A program made the position numbers and the translations under genes. Under the pieces are notes generated by a model. That model did not search any database and was not told where the DNA came from. It saw nothing but the letters and a program-made list of their open reading frames with translations. DNA of 11,872 nucleotides from Candidatus Firestoneibacteriota bacterium (GTDB lineage Bacteria > Oederibacteriota > JAAXVQ01). The DNA is taken from assembly GCA_013335425.1 (NCBI GenBank), contig JAAXVQ010000027.1, positions 1 through 11,872 of the forward strand. Direction: 5' to 3'. Positions 1-9,000 of this stretch are shown piece by piece; position 1 is the stretch's first letter, and the number at the start of each line of letters is the position of its first letter.

Positions 1-411
1 CACCGCCGCGCAGGCGGTGAACCCAATAAAATTTTGATCGTCGACGACGACCCGCGCATGGTGGAACTCATCAAGGCCAGTTTCCGAGACGAGCGTTTTA
101 CCCTGGTGGATTGCGGCGACGGCGAGGCCGCCCTGCGGTCGGCCGTTACCGAAGAACCCGATTTGGTTATTTTGGACCTGATGCTTCCCAAACTCAACGG
201 CTTTGAAGTTTGTCAACGCCTGAAAGCCGAACCCGGCACGGCCGATATTCCCATCATCATGCTTTCGGCCAAGGGCGAGACCGAGTCCAAAGTTCAAAGC
301 ATGAACCTGGGGGCGGACGATTATATGACCAAACCTTTTTCGCCCTTGGAACTTGTGGCCCGCGTTAAAATGATTCTGCGGAGGGTCTACGGCAGGAGGA
401 AGCATGGATGA
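1..411 (+). CDS. Single-domain response regulator (CheY/Spo0F-like), 5' partial
   Basis: Receiver domain that accepts phosphate from a histidine kinase. Counting from the TTG at 34, the acidic pocket is D4-D6, the phospho-acceptor is D48 in the ILDLMLPKLNG segment, the switch Ser is S78 (IIMLSAKGE) and the conserved Lys is K100 in TKPF. The frame is open to base 1 and reads HRRAGGEPNKI before LIVDDD. Starting at the TTG at 34 would remove part of the first beta strand (KILIVDD), so the true start is probably left of the window and the first bases may be a linker from an upstream domain. It stops about 15 residues after the receiver core with a basic tail and has no DNA-binding output domain, at least at its C-terminus. 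The TGA overlaps the next gene's ATG (ATGA), so it is very likely co-translated with the sensor kinase and is its probable substrate. Confidence 0.9.
   Translation, partial: HRRAGGEPNKILIVDDDPRMVELIKASFRDERFTLVDCGDGEAALRSAVTEEPDLVILDLMLPKLNGFEVCQRLKAEPGTADIPIIMLSAKGETESKVQSMNLGADDYMTKPFSPLELVARVKMILRRVYGRRKHG
394..400 (+). promoter_or_regulatory. Ribosome binding site of the first sensor kinase
   Basis: AGGAGGA lies inside the 3' end of the response regulator gene, 7 bases before the ATG at 408. It supports that start over the out-of-frame ATG at 404. Confidence 0.75.
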
Positions 412-2459
412 AACCTGCCGGCGTGCGTTGGGCTGAGCGGGCCCTGTTTTTTTGTTTTTTGGTTTGCGGGCTTTTGACCTGCGCGGGGGCGGAGGAAACG
501 CCTGCCCGGCTGCGCGTTGGCGGTTCGGATGCCTTTGCCCCTTACGCATTTCTGGACACCAACGGCACCTATACCGGTTTTTCGGTCGATCTGCTGCAAG
601 CTCTCGGGCAAAATTTGGGCATCGAAAGCGTATTGTTTTATCCCGCCACGGCGGATGAAAATTGGCGGGCGTTGGCCGAAAACCGGCTGGACTGCCTGCA
701 AGGCATCCGCGAGTCCTTGGAGCTCACCGGACATTACCTCTGGATCGGCCCTTACCTGGAGACGGTCTCCCGGATTTTTGTGCTTGCCGGGCGCTTTGAC
801 ATTTCACGGGTTCAGGATTTGGACGGACGGCACGTGGTTGTGCTCAAAGACGATGCTGCTCGGGAAATTTTATCCCGCCGGCCCCGCGTCAAAGTCAGCG
901 CGGTCGATTCGCCGGAACAGGGCGTGGCGCTGCTGCAGTCCGGGCGGGCGGATGCGTTTGTGGGCGAACGTTTGACCACGTTGCGTTACTTAAGCGAACG
1001 ACGGCTGCAAACCAGGTTGAAGATGGTGGGGCCGGATGTGGCCCGTGCCCGTTTCGGTCTGGTGGTCCGTTCCGAACGCGCCGAGTTGGGCCGAAACCTG
1101 GCGTTGGGCTTGAAAGCGTTGGAACGTTCCGGTGAAAGAAACCGGCTTTTTCGGCAATGGTTCGGCGAGGACGTTTTGCCGCAGATCCCCCTAAGCCGGC
1201 GGGTCATACGCTGGGTTTTTGTTTTTGTGGGGGGGTCTTTGCTGGTGGCAATGATTGTCCTGGGTTGGAACCTGCTCCTGCAGCGCGAGTTGGAGCTCAA
1301 AGCCGTGGTCATTGAAAAATCCCGCTTGAACCAAACCATTGCCGAGGAAAAAAAACGGTTTGAGGCCGTTGTGCAATCCATGACCGAAGGTCTGATGCTG
1401 GTGGACCCCCAGGGACGCATTGCCTATGTCAATGCCCGCGGGGCCCTTTATTTGGGCGGGCAAGACCCGGTGTGGCTGGGAAAGCCGCTCTCGGCTTTGC
1501 GGGATTATCTCTTGGGCGTGGTCCAGGATCCCGAACTGTTCAGGGCGCGTTTCGAACACGCGGAAAGCCAGCCCGGTCGTCCCGCTTTATTGGAATATCA
1601 AATTGTCACCACACGGCGCACGGATATGCATCTTAAAATTTTTCCGGTCCGGGACCCCGGCGGGGAATTTGCGGGGCGCGGCGTGCTCATCGAGGATATG
1701 ACTCATGAGCGCGAAATCGACCGGATCAAATCCGAGTTCGTTTCCGTGGCCAGCCACGAGCTGCGCACGCCCATGACCAGCATTTTGGGTTTTTCGGAAA
1801 TCATGCTCACGCAAGCCCTGCCCGAAGACCTCAGCCGCCGCTACACGGAACAGATTCACAAGGAGGCCGGTCGCTTAACCCGTGTTCTGAACGACATGTT
1901 GGATTTGAATTATCTGGAGAGCGGTGAAGGTCGGTTGGCGAAACAACCGCTCTCCCTGTCGGCACTGGTGCAGGAGGTGGTGGCGGCCTTCCACGCCCAG
2001 GGCAAGCAGCAGCGGGAAATTGTGGTGGCGCAGTCCGCCCCCGTGGAGACCATCACCGGGGACCGGGACAAGTTGGCTCAAGTGCTGTGGAATTTACTTT
2101 CCAATGCGGACAAATATTCCCCCCCGGAACAAACGGTCCGCATTGAACTGGCGCAGCATGCCGTCTTGAGTCCTGCCTGGGGATTGTCTGCGGAAGAAGC
2201 CGAGGGGCTTGTACCGGCGGTGGAAATGCGGGTGGTGAATTTCGGACCGGGGATTCCGACCGATCAGTTGATTCCGATTTTCAGCCCGTTCCACCGGGTG
2301 GAAACGGCCGTACATACGATCCGCGGAACCGGACTGGGTTTGGCCATCGTCAAACGGATTGTGGAGGCCCATGGCGGCAGGGTTTGGGCGCAAAGTGAAA
2401 TGGGAAAACAAACCGTGTTCACCGTGTTGCTGCCGGTGATTTCCCACCCTGCTTACTAG
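408..2459 (+). CDS. Membrane sensor histidine kinase: periplasmic solute-binding domain, PAS, HisKA, HATPase
   Basis: Likely senses a small ligand, perhaps an amino-acid-like compound, in the periplasm and signals to the neighbouring receiver protein. In order: signal peptide (about 1-28, ending AGA before EE); a family-3 solute-binding domain (about 33-255; segments SDAFAPYAFLDTNGTYTGF and DAFVGERLTTLRYL are typical); one membrane helix (about 267-291); a short coiled linker; PAS (about 315-430); DHp with H450 in ASHELRTPM; ATPase domain with N box NLLSNADKYSP (about 562-572) and G2 box GTGLGL. Odd: the G1 box reads VVNFGPGIP, with N611 (codon 2238-2240) where the family has an Asp that contacts adenine, and the F box reads FSPFHR instead of FEPF. 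ATP binding could be weakened. Its PAS-to-end part resembles the next gene closely, so they are tandem paralogues with different sensor halves. The ligand is unknown. Confidence 0.92.
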   Translation: MKPAGVRWAERALFFCFLVCGLLTCAGAEETPARLRVGGSDAFAPYAFLDTNGTYTGFSVDLLQALGQNLGIESVLFYPATADENWRALAENRLDCLQGIRESLELTGHYLWIGPYLETVSRIFVLAGRFDISRVQDLDGRHVVVLKDDAAREILSRRPRVKVSAVDSPEQGVALLQSGRADAFVGERLTTLRYLSERRLQTRLKMVGPDVARARFGLVVRSERAELGRNLALGLKALERSGERNRLFRQWFGEDVLPQIPLSRRVIRWVFVFVGGSLLVAMIVLGWNLLLQRELELKAVVIEKSRLNQTIAEEKKRFEAVVQSMTEGLMLVDPQGRIAYVNARGALYLGGQDPVWLGKPLSALRDYLLGVVQDPELFRARFEHAESQPGRPALLEYQIVTTRRTDMHLKIFPVRDPGGEFAGRGVLIEDMTHEREIDRIKSEFVSVASHELRTPMTSILGFSEIMLTQALPEDLSRRYTEQIHKEAGRLTRVLNDMLDLNYLESGEGRLAKQPLSLSALVQEVVAAFHAQGKQQREIVVAQSAPVETITGDRDKLAQVLWNLLSNADKYSPPEQTVRIELAQHAVLSPAWGLSAEEAEGLVPAVEMRVVNFGPGIPTDQLIPIFSPFHRVETAVHTIRGTGLGLAIVKRIVEAHGGRVWAQSEMGKQTVFTVLLPVISHPAY

Positions 2460-2477
2460 CCCATTTATTAGCGTTTC

Positions 2478-2491
2478 GGCCGGCTTCGGCC
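2478..2491 (+). other. GC-rich hairpin between the two kinase genes
   Basis: GGCCG-GCTT-CGGCC forms a perfect 5-bp stem with a 4-base loop in the 65-base gap between the kinases. No T-run follows, so it is not a convincing intrinsic terminator. It could be an RNA processing or stability element, or chance in GC-rich sequence. Confidence 0.3.
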
Positions 2492-2512
2492 TGGGGACAG
2501 GGAAGCCTTGTC

Positions 2513-2518
2513 AGGAGG
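2513..2518 (+). promoter_or_regulatory. Ribosome binding site deciding the TTG start of the second kinase
   Basis: AGGAGG is followed 6 bases later by TTG at 2525. No in-frame ATG or GTG lies nearer, which supports a genuine TTG start. Confidence 0.75.
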
Positions 2519-2524
2519 TGTGTT

Positions 2525-4702
2525 TTGCAGAAATTAATAGAGTTTCTCTACGAGCATCTTCAGAACATGACGGATGACCTGATAAACGAGTATCAGGAAA
2601 AATTGGAGCGATACCGCGGTGCGTCGGCGTTCGAAAAGGAAAACATCAAAGCCCAAACCCAAGGGAATCTGGCTCTGATGCTTGCGTTGTTTAAAAATCA
2701 GGAAAAGAATATGGATGCCTTTACGGCGGGTCTGGCGGATTTGGGGGAGCGGCGTGCCCGGCAAGGATTCCCTCTGGATGAACTTTTACAGACCTTTCAC
2801 CTGGCGCGGGAAGTGGTTTATCGGTATGTGCGCAAAGGGTTTAAAAAATACCCGGATCTGCAGACCAAACATCTGCTGGAATTCGACATGGTCACCGGCG
2901 CACTCTTCGCCCAGATCGATGTGGCGGTGGTTAAACCGTATTTGCAGTTTCAGGAAAACATCATCCAAACCCAGCAGTCTTTTCTAAAGCATAAATTTTC
3001 CAGCCTTTTCAAGCTGGTGGAAGCCATTTCCAACAAGTTAAACATCCAGGAATTTTGCGAAATCTTGATGGATTATCTCTGCCGGTTTTACGATGTTAAG
3101 GTTTCGGCCATTTTTCTTATGGACGAGAGCAGCCGGGAGCTTTACCCGCAGCATGCCACGGGGCTTTCACGCCGTTTTTTGCGCGAACAACGCTTTTCGA
3201 TTACCGGAGCACCGTTTAAGCAATGTTTGGATTCAGGACATGTCTTGGTTCAAGACGATACGCCGTTTGCAGCCGATGATTTATTGGTACCCATCCCCAC
3301 TGTAGAGACGCCGGTCCAAGCGCCTGTGGAAAAAGGACGAAGCAAAAAGGGCGAGCGTCCCGCGCCGGTTGCGCCCGCGCGTCCCGCGTTTTCTTCGGTT
3401 TATGCCCCCATCATCGGCCGCCAACGCATTTATGGTTTGGTTTCCATTCACTCGCTGGAGGGGCGGCGTTATGCGCAGGTTGAATTGCAGCAACTTGAAA
3501 CCCTGGCCCGCATTGCGGCCGTAGCCTTGGAAAACGCCCGCTTTTACGACAATCTCATCGAAGAGAAGGGCAAACTCGACGCGATCGTGAACTCGATCTC
3601 GGACGGGTTGATTCTCACCAATTTTCATGAAGAAATCGTTTTTATCAATGAGCAGGCCGCGCGCTACCTGCACATTCCCGTTCCCAAACTCGTGGGCGCT
3701 TCTGCTTCGTTGATTCCGCAACACCTCTTGGAGAATGCCAAGGATCCCCAGGCGATTCAAGCCGCCTATCTGCGGGCGCTGATGAACATTGCCGACCACC
3801 CCATTTTGGAATTTACGCTTTACCGCCCGGATGTGACCGATTTGCGGGTAACCATGTTTCCGGTCAAGGATCGGGATCAACGCTTTATCGGTCGAGGGCT
3901 CATTATCGAAGATGTCAGCCGGGAGAAAGAAATCAATCGGATGAAATCCGAATTTGTGGCCATTGCCAGCCACACCATGCGCACGCCCATGACCAGTATT
4001 TTGGGGTTTGCCAGTTTGCTGATCGAACGCCAGTTGCACCCCACTATCCAAAACAAGTATTTACAGAATATTCATCGCGAATCCCAGCGTCTGATGGCCA
4101 TTTTGAACGATATGTTGGATTTGGCCAATATCGAAGCCGGCAAAATGTCCTTGAAATTGGTACCCGTGGATTTGGCCCAATTAGCGGGAGATATTTCCAA
4201 GGAATTGCAGGAGAAAAACAACCGGGAAATCACCCTGCGCTTGCCCGTAAAGCTTCCAAAAATCATCGTGGATCCTGAAAAATTGCGCCAAGTGTTTCAG
4301 AATTTGGTGACCAATGCCTTAAAATATGCCGACGGGCCGGTTCAAATCACAGTTGCGCAATGGCATGCCTTGAAGTTTAAAAACGGCTGGCAACATTCGC
4401 GTACCGCGGCCGAGGCTCCGGGATATTTTCCGGCTGTGGCGGTGAGTGTGGAGGATCAGGGTGAAGGTATTCCGGCGGACCAAATGGACGAGATTTTTGA
4501 ACCCTTTCACCGGGTGGACAGTGAACGCACGCAGAAAGCCACGGGATCGGGATTGGGCCTGACCATAGCGCGTTATATCGTTGAGGCTCATGGCGGCAAG
4601 ATTTGGGTCGAATCGAAACCTGGAAAAGGCTGCTGTTTTACGTTTATTTTGCCGCAAGATTTAGCGCGTCCCGAACGCGTTCAAGGCCGTTTGGTGAGCT
4701 AG
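2525..4702 (+). CDS. Cytoplasmic sensor histidine kinase: RsbRD_N-like, GAF, PAS, HisKA, HATPase
   Basis: A soluble kinase without signal peptide or membrane helix. Residues about 10-140 are helical and carry ERRARQGFPLDELLQTFHLARE, resembling the N-terminal domain of RsbT co-antagonists (RsbRD_N), a globin-like sensor fold; this match is by eye. A GAF domain follows (about 160-340), interrupted by a Pro/Ala/Lys-rich insert (about 256-290). Then PAS (about 345-460), DHp, and an ATPase domain with N box at N593/N597, G1 box VEDQGEGIP with the normal D644, F box FEPFHR and G2 box GSGLGL. Odd: the H box is ASHTMRTPM, so H483 is followed by T484 instead of the usual Glu/Asp that helps phosphotransfer. 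It is a paralogue of the preceding kinase from PAS onwards, including a similar-length insert between N and G1 boxes. TTG start with good ribosome binding site. Confidence 0.9.
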   Translation: MQKLIEFLYEHLQNMTDDLINEYQEKLERYRGASAFEKENIKAQTQGNLALMLALFKNQEKNMDAFTAGLADLGERRARQGFPLDELLQTFHLAREVVYRYVRKGFKKYPDLQTKHLLEFDMVTGALFAQIDVAVVKPYLQFQENIIQTQQSFLKHKFSSLFKLVEAISNKLNIQEFCEILMDYLCRFYDVKVSAIFLMDESSRELYPQHATGLSRRFLREQRFSITGAPFKQCLDSGHVLVQDDTPFAADDLLVPIPTVETPVQAPVEKGRSKKGERPAPVAPARPAFSSVYAPIIGRQRIYGLVSIHSLEGRRYAQVELQQLETLARIAAVALENARFYDNLIEEKGKLDAIVNSISDGLILTNFHEEIVFINEQAARYLHIPVPKLVGASASLIPQHLLENAKDPQAIQAAYLRALMNIADHPILEFTLYRPDVTDLRVTMFPVKDRDQRFIGRGLIIEDVSREKEINRMKSEFVAIASHTMRTPMTSILGFASLLIERQLHPTIQNKYLQNIHRESQRLMAILNDMLDLANIEAGKMSLKLVPVDLAQLAGDISKELQEKNNREITLRLPVKLPKIIVDPEKLRQVFQNLVTNALKYADGPVQITVAQWHALKFKNGWQHSRTAAEAPGYFPAVAVSVEDQGEGIPADQMDEIFEPFHRVDSERTQKATGSGLGLTIARYIVEAHGGKIWVESKPGKGCCFTFILPQDLARPERVQGRLVS

Positions 4703-4726
4703 CTGATCCTTTGCCGCTTGACGGGG

Positions 4727-5875
<1,149 letters not shown>

Positions 5876-5896
5876 ACCAATCGTTAAAGGCGGTGG

Positions 5897-6271
5897 ATGA
5901 TCATGCAAACGAATACGTTAGTGGCCATGGGCGGGTTGCCCGGTAATGCTTCCAAAGGAACCGGCGGGGCAGCGGCTGACCCCATGGCGGGAATGATGTC
6001 CTTGCTTCCTTTGGTTTTGATCTTCGTGTTGTTCTATGTGCTGTTTATTCTGCCCCAACGCCGTCAACAGAAACAACTCCAAGCACTGTTGAAGGCTTTA
6101 AAAAAGGGGGACGAAGTGCTCACCACGGGCGGAATTTTCGGAACCATCGTGGGGTTTAGTGAAAAAGACAATACGGTTTATCTGAAGTTGGGCGAAAATA
6201 TGAAAATCGAAGTCCAACGTTCCGCCATTGCAGGCTTAAGAAAGCCGCAACTGCCTGCGGATACGAAATAA
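5897..6271 (+). CDS. yajC: Sec translocon accessory protein YajC
   Basis: Small single-span membrane protein that associates with SecD-SecF and the SecYEG translocon. The sequence has a Gly/Ala-rich N-terminus, one hydrophobic helix (about 34-52), then LPQRRQQKQ and the family signature KKGDEVLTTGGIFGTIVGF (about 69-87), ending in a short beta-rich cytoplasmic domain. Length (124 residues) is usual. The ATG at 5897 follows AAAGG (5886-5890) by 6 bases; the ATG two codons later (5903) is an equal alternative. In many genomes yajC is followed by secD and secF, but here galT begins 22 bases later, so secDF must lie elsewhere or be lacking. Confidence 0.95.
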   Translation: MIMQTNTLVAMGGLPGNASKGTGGAAADPMAGMMSLLPLVLIFVLFYVLFILPQRRQQKQLQALLKALKKGDEVLTTGGIFGTIVGFSEKDNTVYLKLGENMKIEVQRSAIAGLRKPQLPADTK

Positions 6272-6293
6272 TCCTGTTTGCGAGAGCCAACTT

Positions 6294-7289
6294 TTGTCTG
6301 AGCTGCGAAAAGACCCCATCACAGGGCGTTGGGTGGTGTTTGCCACTGAGTATCGCCAAGCCCTCAACACCGTACCGCAGGCGGGCACGCCCGCGGTAAA
6401 TCCCTGCCCGTTTTGTCCCGGGCACGAAGCCATGACGCCACCGGAAATTACGGCGCAGCGGTCGGCAGGGTCGGCGAGCAACGATGCCAAATGGAAAGTC
6501 CGCGTGATCCCCAACAAATATCCCGTGCTGCGCGTGGAGGGGGCGTTGGATCCGCGGGGTGACGGCATCTATGACCGGATCAACGGGATCGGGGCTCATG
6601 AGATCATCATTGAAGGGCCCGACCATTTGCGTGATTTTGACGCGCTTTCCCTCGAACAGGCGGAAATGGTTCTTGCCACTCTGCGGGATCGATTTTTGGA
6701 TCTGAAAAAAGATTTTCGCATCCAATATGTCCAAGCCTTTAAAAATTTCGGTGAATACGCGGGCGCCAACCTGGGGCATCCGCATATCCAGCTTGTGGGT
6801 TTGCCGTTGGTTCCCAAATTGGTCCAGGAAGAGTTGGACGGCGTGCGCCGGCATCAGGCTCACCGGGGCCGTTGCGTTTTTTGCGACATCCTTCATCAGG
6901 ATATCCGCCATCCCGAACGTTTGATCGCGGAAAATGAATTTTTTGCCGCGCTGGCGCCTTATGCCGCCCGTTCTCCGTTTGAAACCTGGATTTTGCCCAA
7001 ACAACATCAATCCGACTTTTTGGGCTTGGGCAAAGGGGAAATTAGGGCGTGGGCGCGGCTCTTGCGGGACATTTTAGCGCGCTGCAAGCGTATTTTAAAG
7101 GACCCGGCTTACAATTGGGCCTTGCATACGGCGCCTTTTCAAGCGACCGACGCCCATCTGTTTCATTGGCACCTGGAAATTTTTCCGCGTTTGGCCCGTA
7201 CCACGGGATTTGAGTGGGGCACGGACTTTTTCTTCAACCCAACCCTGCCTGAGGAAGCGGCCCGGTTCTTGCGGGAAGCGAGTGTATGA
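6294..7289 (+). CDS. galT: Galactose-1-phosphate uridylyltransferase family protein
   Basis: Leloir-pathway enzyme of the HIT superfamily that exchanges UDP-glucose and galactose-1-phosphate through a uridylyl-histidine intermediate. The N-terminus SELRKDPITGRWVVFA is the family signature. CPFC (C38, C41), H111 and H162 match the known zinc ligands of E. coli GalT; H164 of the HPH motif (GHPHIQL, 161-167) is the expected nucleophile; RVIPNKYPVLR (70-80) and FHWHLEIFPRL (290-300) are conserved. A second pair, C194 and C197 (CVFCDI), occurs in the shorter COG1085-type GalT as far as I recall. The TTG start has only a weak GAGAG (6282-6286) upstream, but places the signature at residue 2. Family members also include nucleotide-sugar or ADP-transferring relatives, so exact substrate is not certain. 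No galK or galE is in the window. The stop overlaps the next ATG (ATGA). Confidence 0.92.
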   Translation: MSELRKDPITGRWVVFATEYRQALNTVPQAGTPAVNPCPFCPGHEAMTPPEITAQRSAGSASNDAKWKVRVIPNKYPVLRVEGALDPRGDGIYDRINGIGAHEIIIEGPDHLRDFDALSLEQAEMVLATLRDRFLDLKKDFRIQYVQAFKNFGEYAGANLGHPHIQLVGLPLVPKLVQEELDGVRRHQAHRGRCVFCDILHQDIRHPERLIAENEFFAALAPYAARSPFETWILPKQHQSDFLGLGKGEIRAWARLLRDILARCKRILKDPAYNWALHTAPFQATDAHLFHWHLEIFPRLARTTGFEWGTDFFFNPTLPEEAARFLREASV

Positions 7290-8959
7290 GCGGACGCCGT
7301 TGGATGTTCTGGGGTTGGGCACTGGCCGTAGTTTTGGGATCGATGGGGGCTGCTTCCGGGGTTCAAGCGGAGTTTACGGCCCGCGATTTCGATCAATGGT
7401 ATTATGCCGCACCTGCACGTCCTGATCTCCGGCAGACCGCCGAGGCGCTGCAATATTTCATCCATTTAACCGGCACGGCTTCTGATCGTTTTGCCTCCGA
7501 AAAGGAATATCGGATCTTTATAGCTTCCCGTGCCCGTTTTTTTGCCGCTCGGGGAGCAGGGCAATCTGCTTTTTGGAATCAAGCCGAATCGCTTTTCCCC
7601 CAAAGTTTCTGGTCGCAAAAGGCTTTGCTGCTGGAAATTTTTAAACGCACCCGTGAACCCGGGGTGGCTGAAAACCTGAATGCCTGGGCCCGGAGTGAAG
7701 ATGATGATGATCGGCGTTTAATCCTGGAAGAAGCCGCTTTGTCCGCCAGCATACCGGAATCCGTCCTGGAAAAATCCTTAACTACGCCGCAAATTATCGC
7801 GGAACAATGGGCGATTTTTTTCGCGACCGGCAATACGACCGTGGTGGAAGCCAGTTTGCGGTTCATTAAACGCAATCCGGACCGAGGCCGGGCTTTGGAC
7901 AACGGTTCTGCGGACGTATCGTCGTCGGGTCGGGGTAACGGAAATTCGGTTTTGCGGGAAACGGTATGGGACAAACTCGAACAATTCAGCCGGACATACC
8001 CCCGCGTGCGTCGGGCTTTTCAGACCTTATTGCTCGCCGAGCCCCTGAGCGGAACGGATTTGTCACGGGCCCTGGAGAGTTTGGCTTGGCAGGATTTGGA
8101 GGCCGGCGATACTCCGGCTGCCTATGCGTTGCTGCCTTGGGTGGAAACTGCCTGGTCGGGGGAACCGGAAAAACGCGGATTTTTTAAAGGGGCACTGGCG
8201 GTTTTAACCCAACAATCGGGGGAAGCTGAGTCCGTCATCCGGCATTTATCCGGCAGCGAACCTCTCTGGGGCGAACGTCTATCCGCTTTTCAAGCCCGCC
8301 GGTTGTGGTTGCGGGATTCCGCCCAACGGCATTGGGGCCCGGTTGAAACCGGTGGGGAGCCATTCGGGCATTTGGCAGCCAAATACCTGACCGGCCTCAA
8401 GTCCTGCCGGACTTATGATGCCTTGACGGTATGGCCCCCGCTGGTGGCGGAAGATGAAAAAAATATTGCTGATGAGCAGGTGAAAACCCTGCAAATGCCG
8501 GGTACTTTGCAGGGTTGGCAGCGCAGCGGCAAAACAGAATCGGCCTGGAAAATTGAAAATGACACGCTGTTTCTATGGACGGGACATAAGCGCCCTTGGG
8601 CTGAGGTACGCGATCCCCAGGTGCGGGAGCGCATTTTACAAGCAGCCCTGTTGGATGTGTGGATCGGAATTTTAAGCCGGCAAACGCCGATGGAAACCAG
8701 GGAAAGCGACGGCGGTCAATCCCGCGCAGTACGGCTTGTTTATAAAATCAAGGACGGCAATTTGAACCGGATCTGGGAAGATGCCGGGCATTTTTTCTCA
8801 CCGGCCTCTGCGGAAGGGAAGCCGGGTCCTGCAAACCTTACCGTGGAATTATCCGCCGCTGACGGCCGGGTCGAATATTTACGGGTGGAACTACCGGATG
8901 CAACCGGCCGTATTTATCGTTGGGAGAAACTGTTTTTCGATCAGAATTTCACGCCCTAA
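7286..8959 (+). CDS. Secreted protein of unknown function, Trp-rich, helical N-terminal part
   Basis: I do not recognise this 557-residue protein. A signal peptide is clear (about 1-28: RR, hydrophobic core WALAVVLGSMGAAS, then GVQA before EF), so it is periplasmic, outer-membrane associated or exported; there is no lipobox Cys. The mature part to about 380 looks alpha-helical and repeat-like (TPR/HEAT style), with a Gly/Ser-rich break (about 206-222: DNGSADVSSSGRGNGNS). The segment AEQWAIFFATGNTTVVEASLRFI (172-194) has a WxxFFATG pattern that I have seen in other uncharacterised exported proteins, from memory only. The last 150 residues look beta-rich with many Trp and charged residues. ATG overlaps the galT stop by 4 bases, with GGGAAG 8 bases before it, implying translational coupling to galT. 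Catalytic motifs were not found. Confidence 0.8.
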   Translation: MSGRRWMFWGWALAVVLGSMGAASGVQAEFTARDFDQWYYAAPARPDLRQTAEALQYFIHLTGTASDRFASEKEYRIFIASRARFFAARGAGQSAFWNQAESLFPQSFWSQKALLLEIFKRTREPGVAENLNAWARSEDDDDRRLILEEAALSASIPESVLEKSLTTPQIIAEQWAIFFATGNTTVVEASLRFIKRNPDRGRALDNGSADVSSSGRGNGNSVLRETVWDKLEQFSRTYPRVRRAFQTLLLAEPLSGTDLSRALESLAWQDLEAGDTPAAYALLPWVETAWSGEPEKRGFFKGALAVLTQQSGEAESVIRHLSGSEPLWGERLSAFQARRLWLRDSAQRHWGPVETGGEPFGHLAAKYLTGLKSCRTYDALTVWPPLVAEDEKNIADEQVKTLQMPGTLQGWQRSGKTESAWKIENDTLFLWTGHKRPWAEVRDPQVRERILQAALLDVWIGILSRQTPMETRESDGGQSRAVRLVYKIKDGNLNRIWEDAGHFFSPASAEGKPGPANLTVELSAADGRVEYLRVELPDATGRIYRWEKLFFDQNFTP

Positions 8960-8967
8960 TTCTCATG

Positions 8968-8998
8968 TCCGCCTGCGTCGTTCACTTGGTGCGGCGGA
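8968..8998. terminator. Weak hairpin between convergent genes
   Basis: TCCGCC (8968-8973) and GGCGGA (8993-8998) can pair around a 19-base loop in the 41-base gap between the stop at 8959 and the stop of the opposing PilZ gene. There is no T-run on either side. The location suits a bidirectional terminator, but the structure is weak. Confidence 0.25.
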
Positions 8999-9000
8999 GC

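Noticed and set aside
34..36. TTG at 34 as the start of the response regulator
   Set aside because: It would cut into the first beta strand of the receiver; the frame remains open to base 1 with NKI in the expected place.
2478..2491. Hairpin as an intrinsic terminator between the kinases
   Set aside because: No T-run follows the stem; kept only as an unassigned RNA structure.
3281..4051. Long - strand frame (256 codons) inside the second kinase
   Set aside because: It is antisense to clearly conserved PAS/HisKA coding sequence and shows no domain pattern.
6156..7010. Long - strand frame (284 codons) across yajC and galT
   Set aside because: Antisense shadow of conserved genes, with no recognisable motif.
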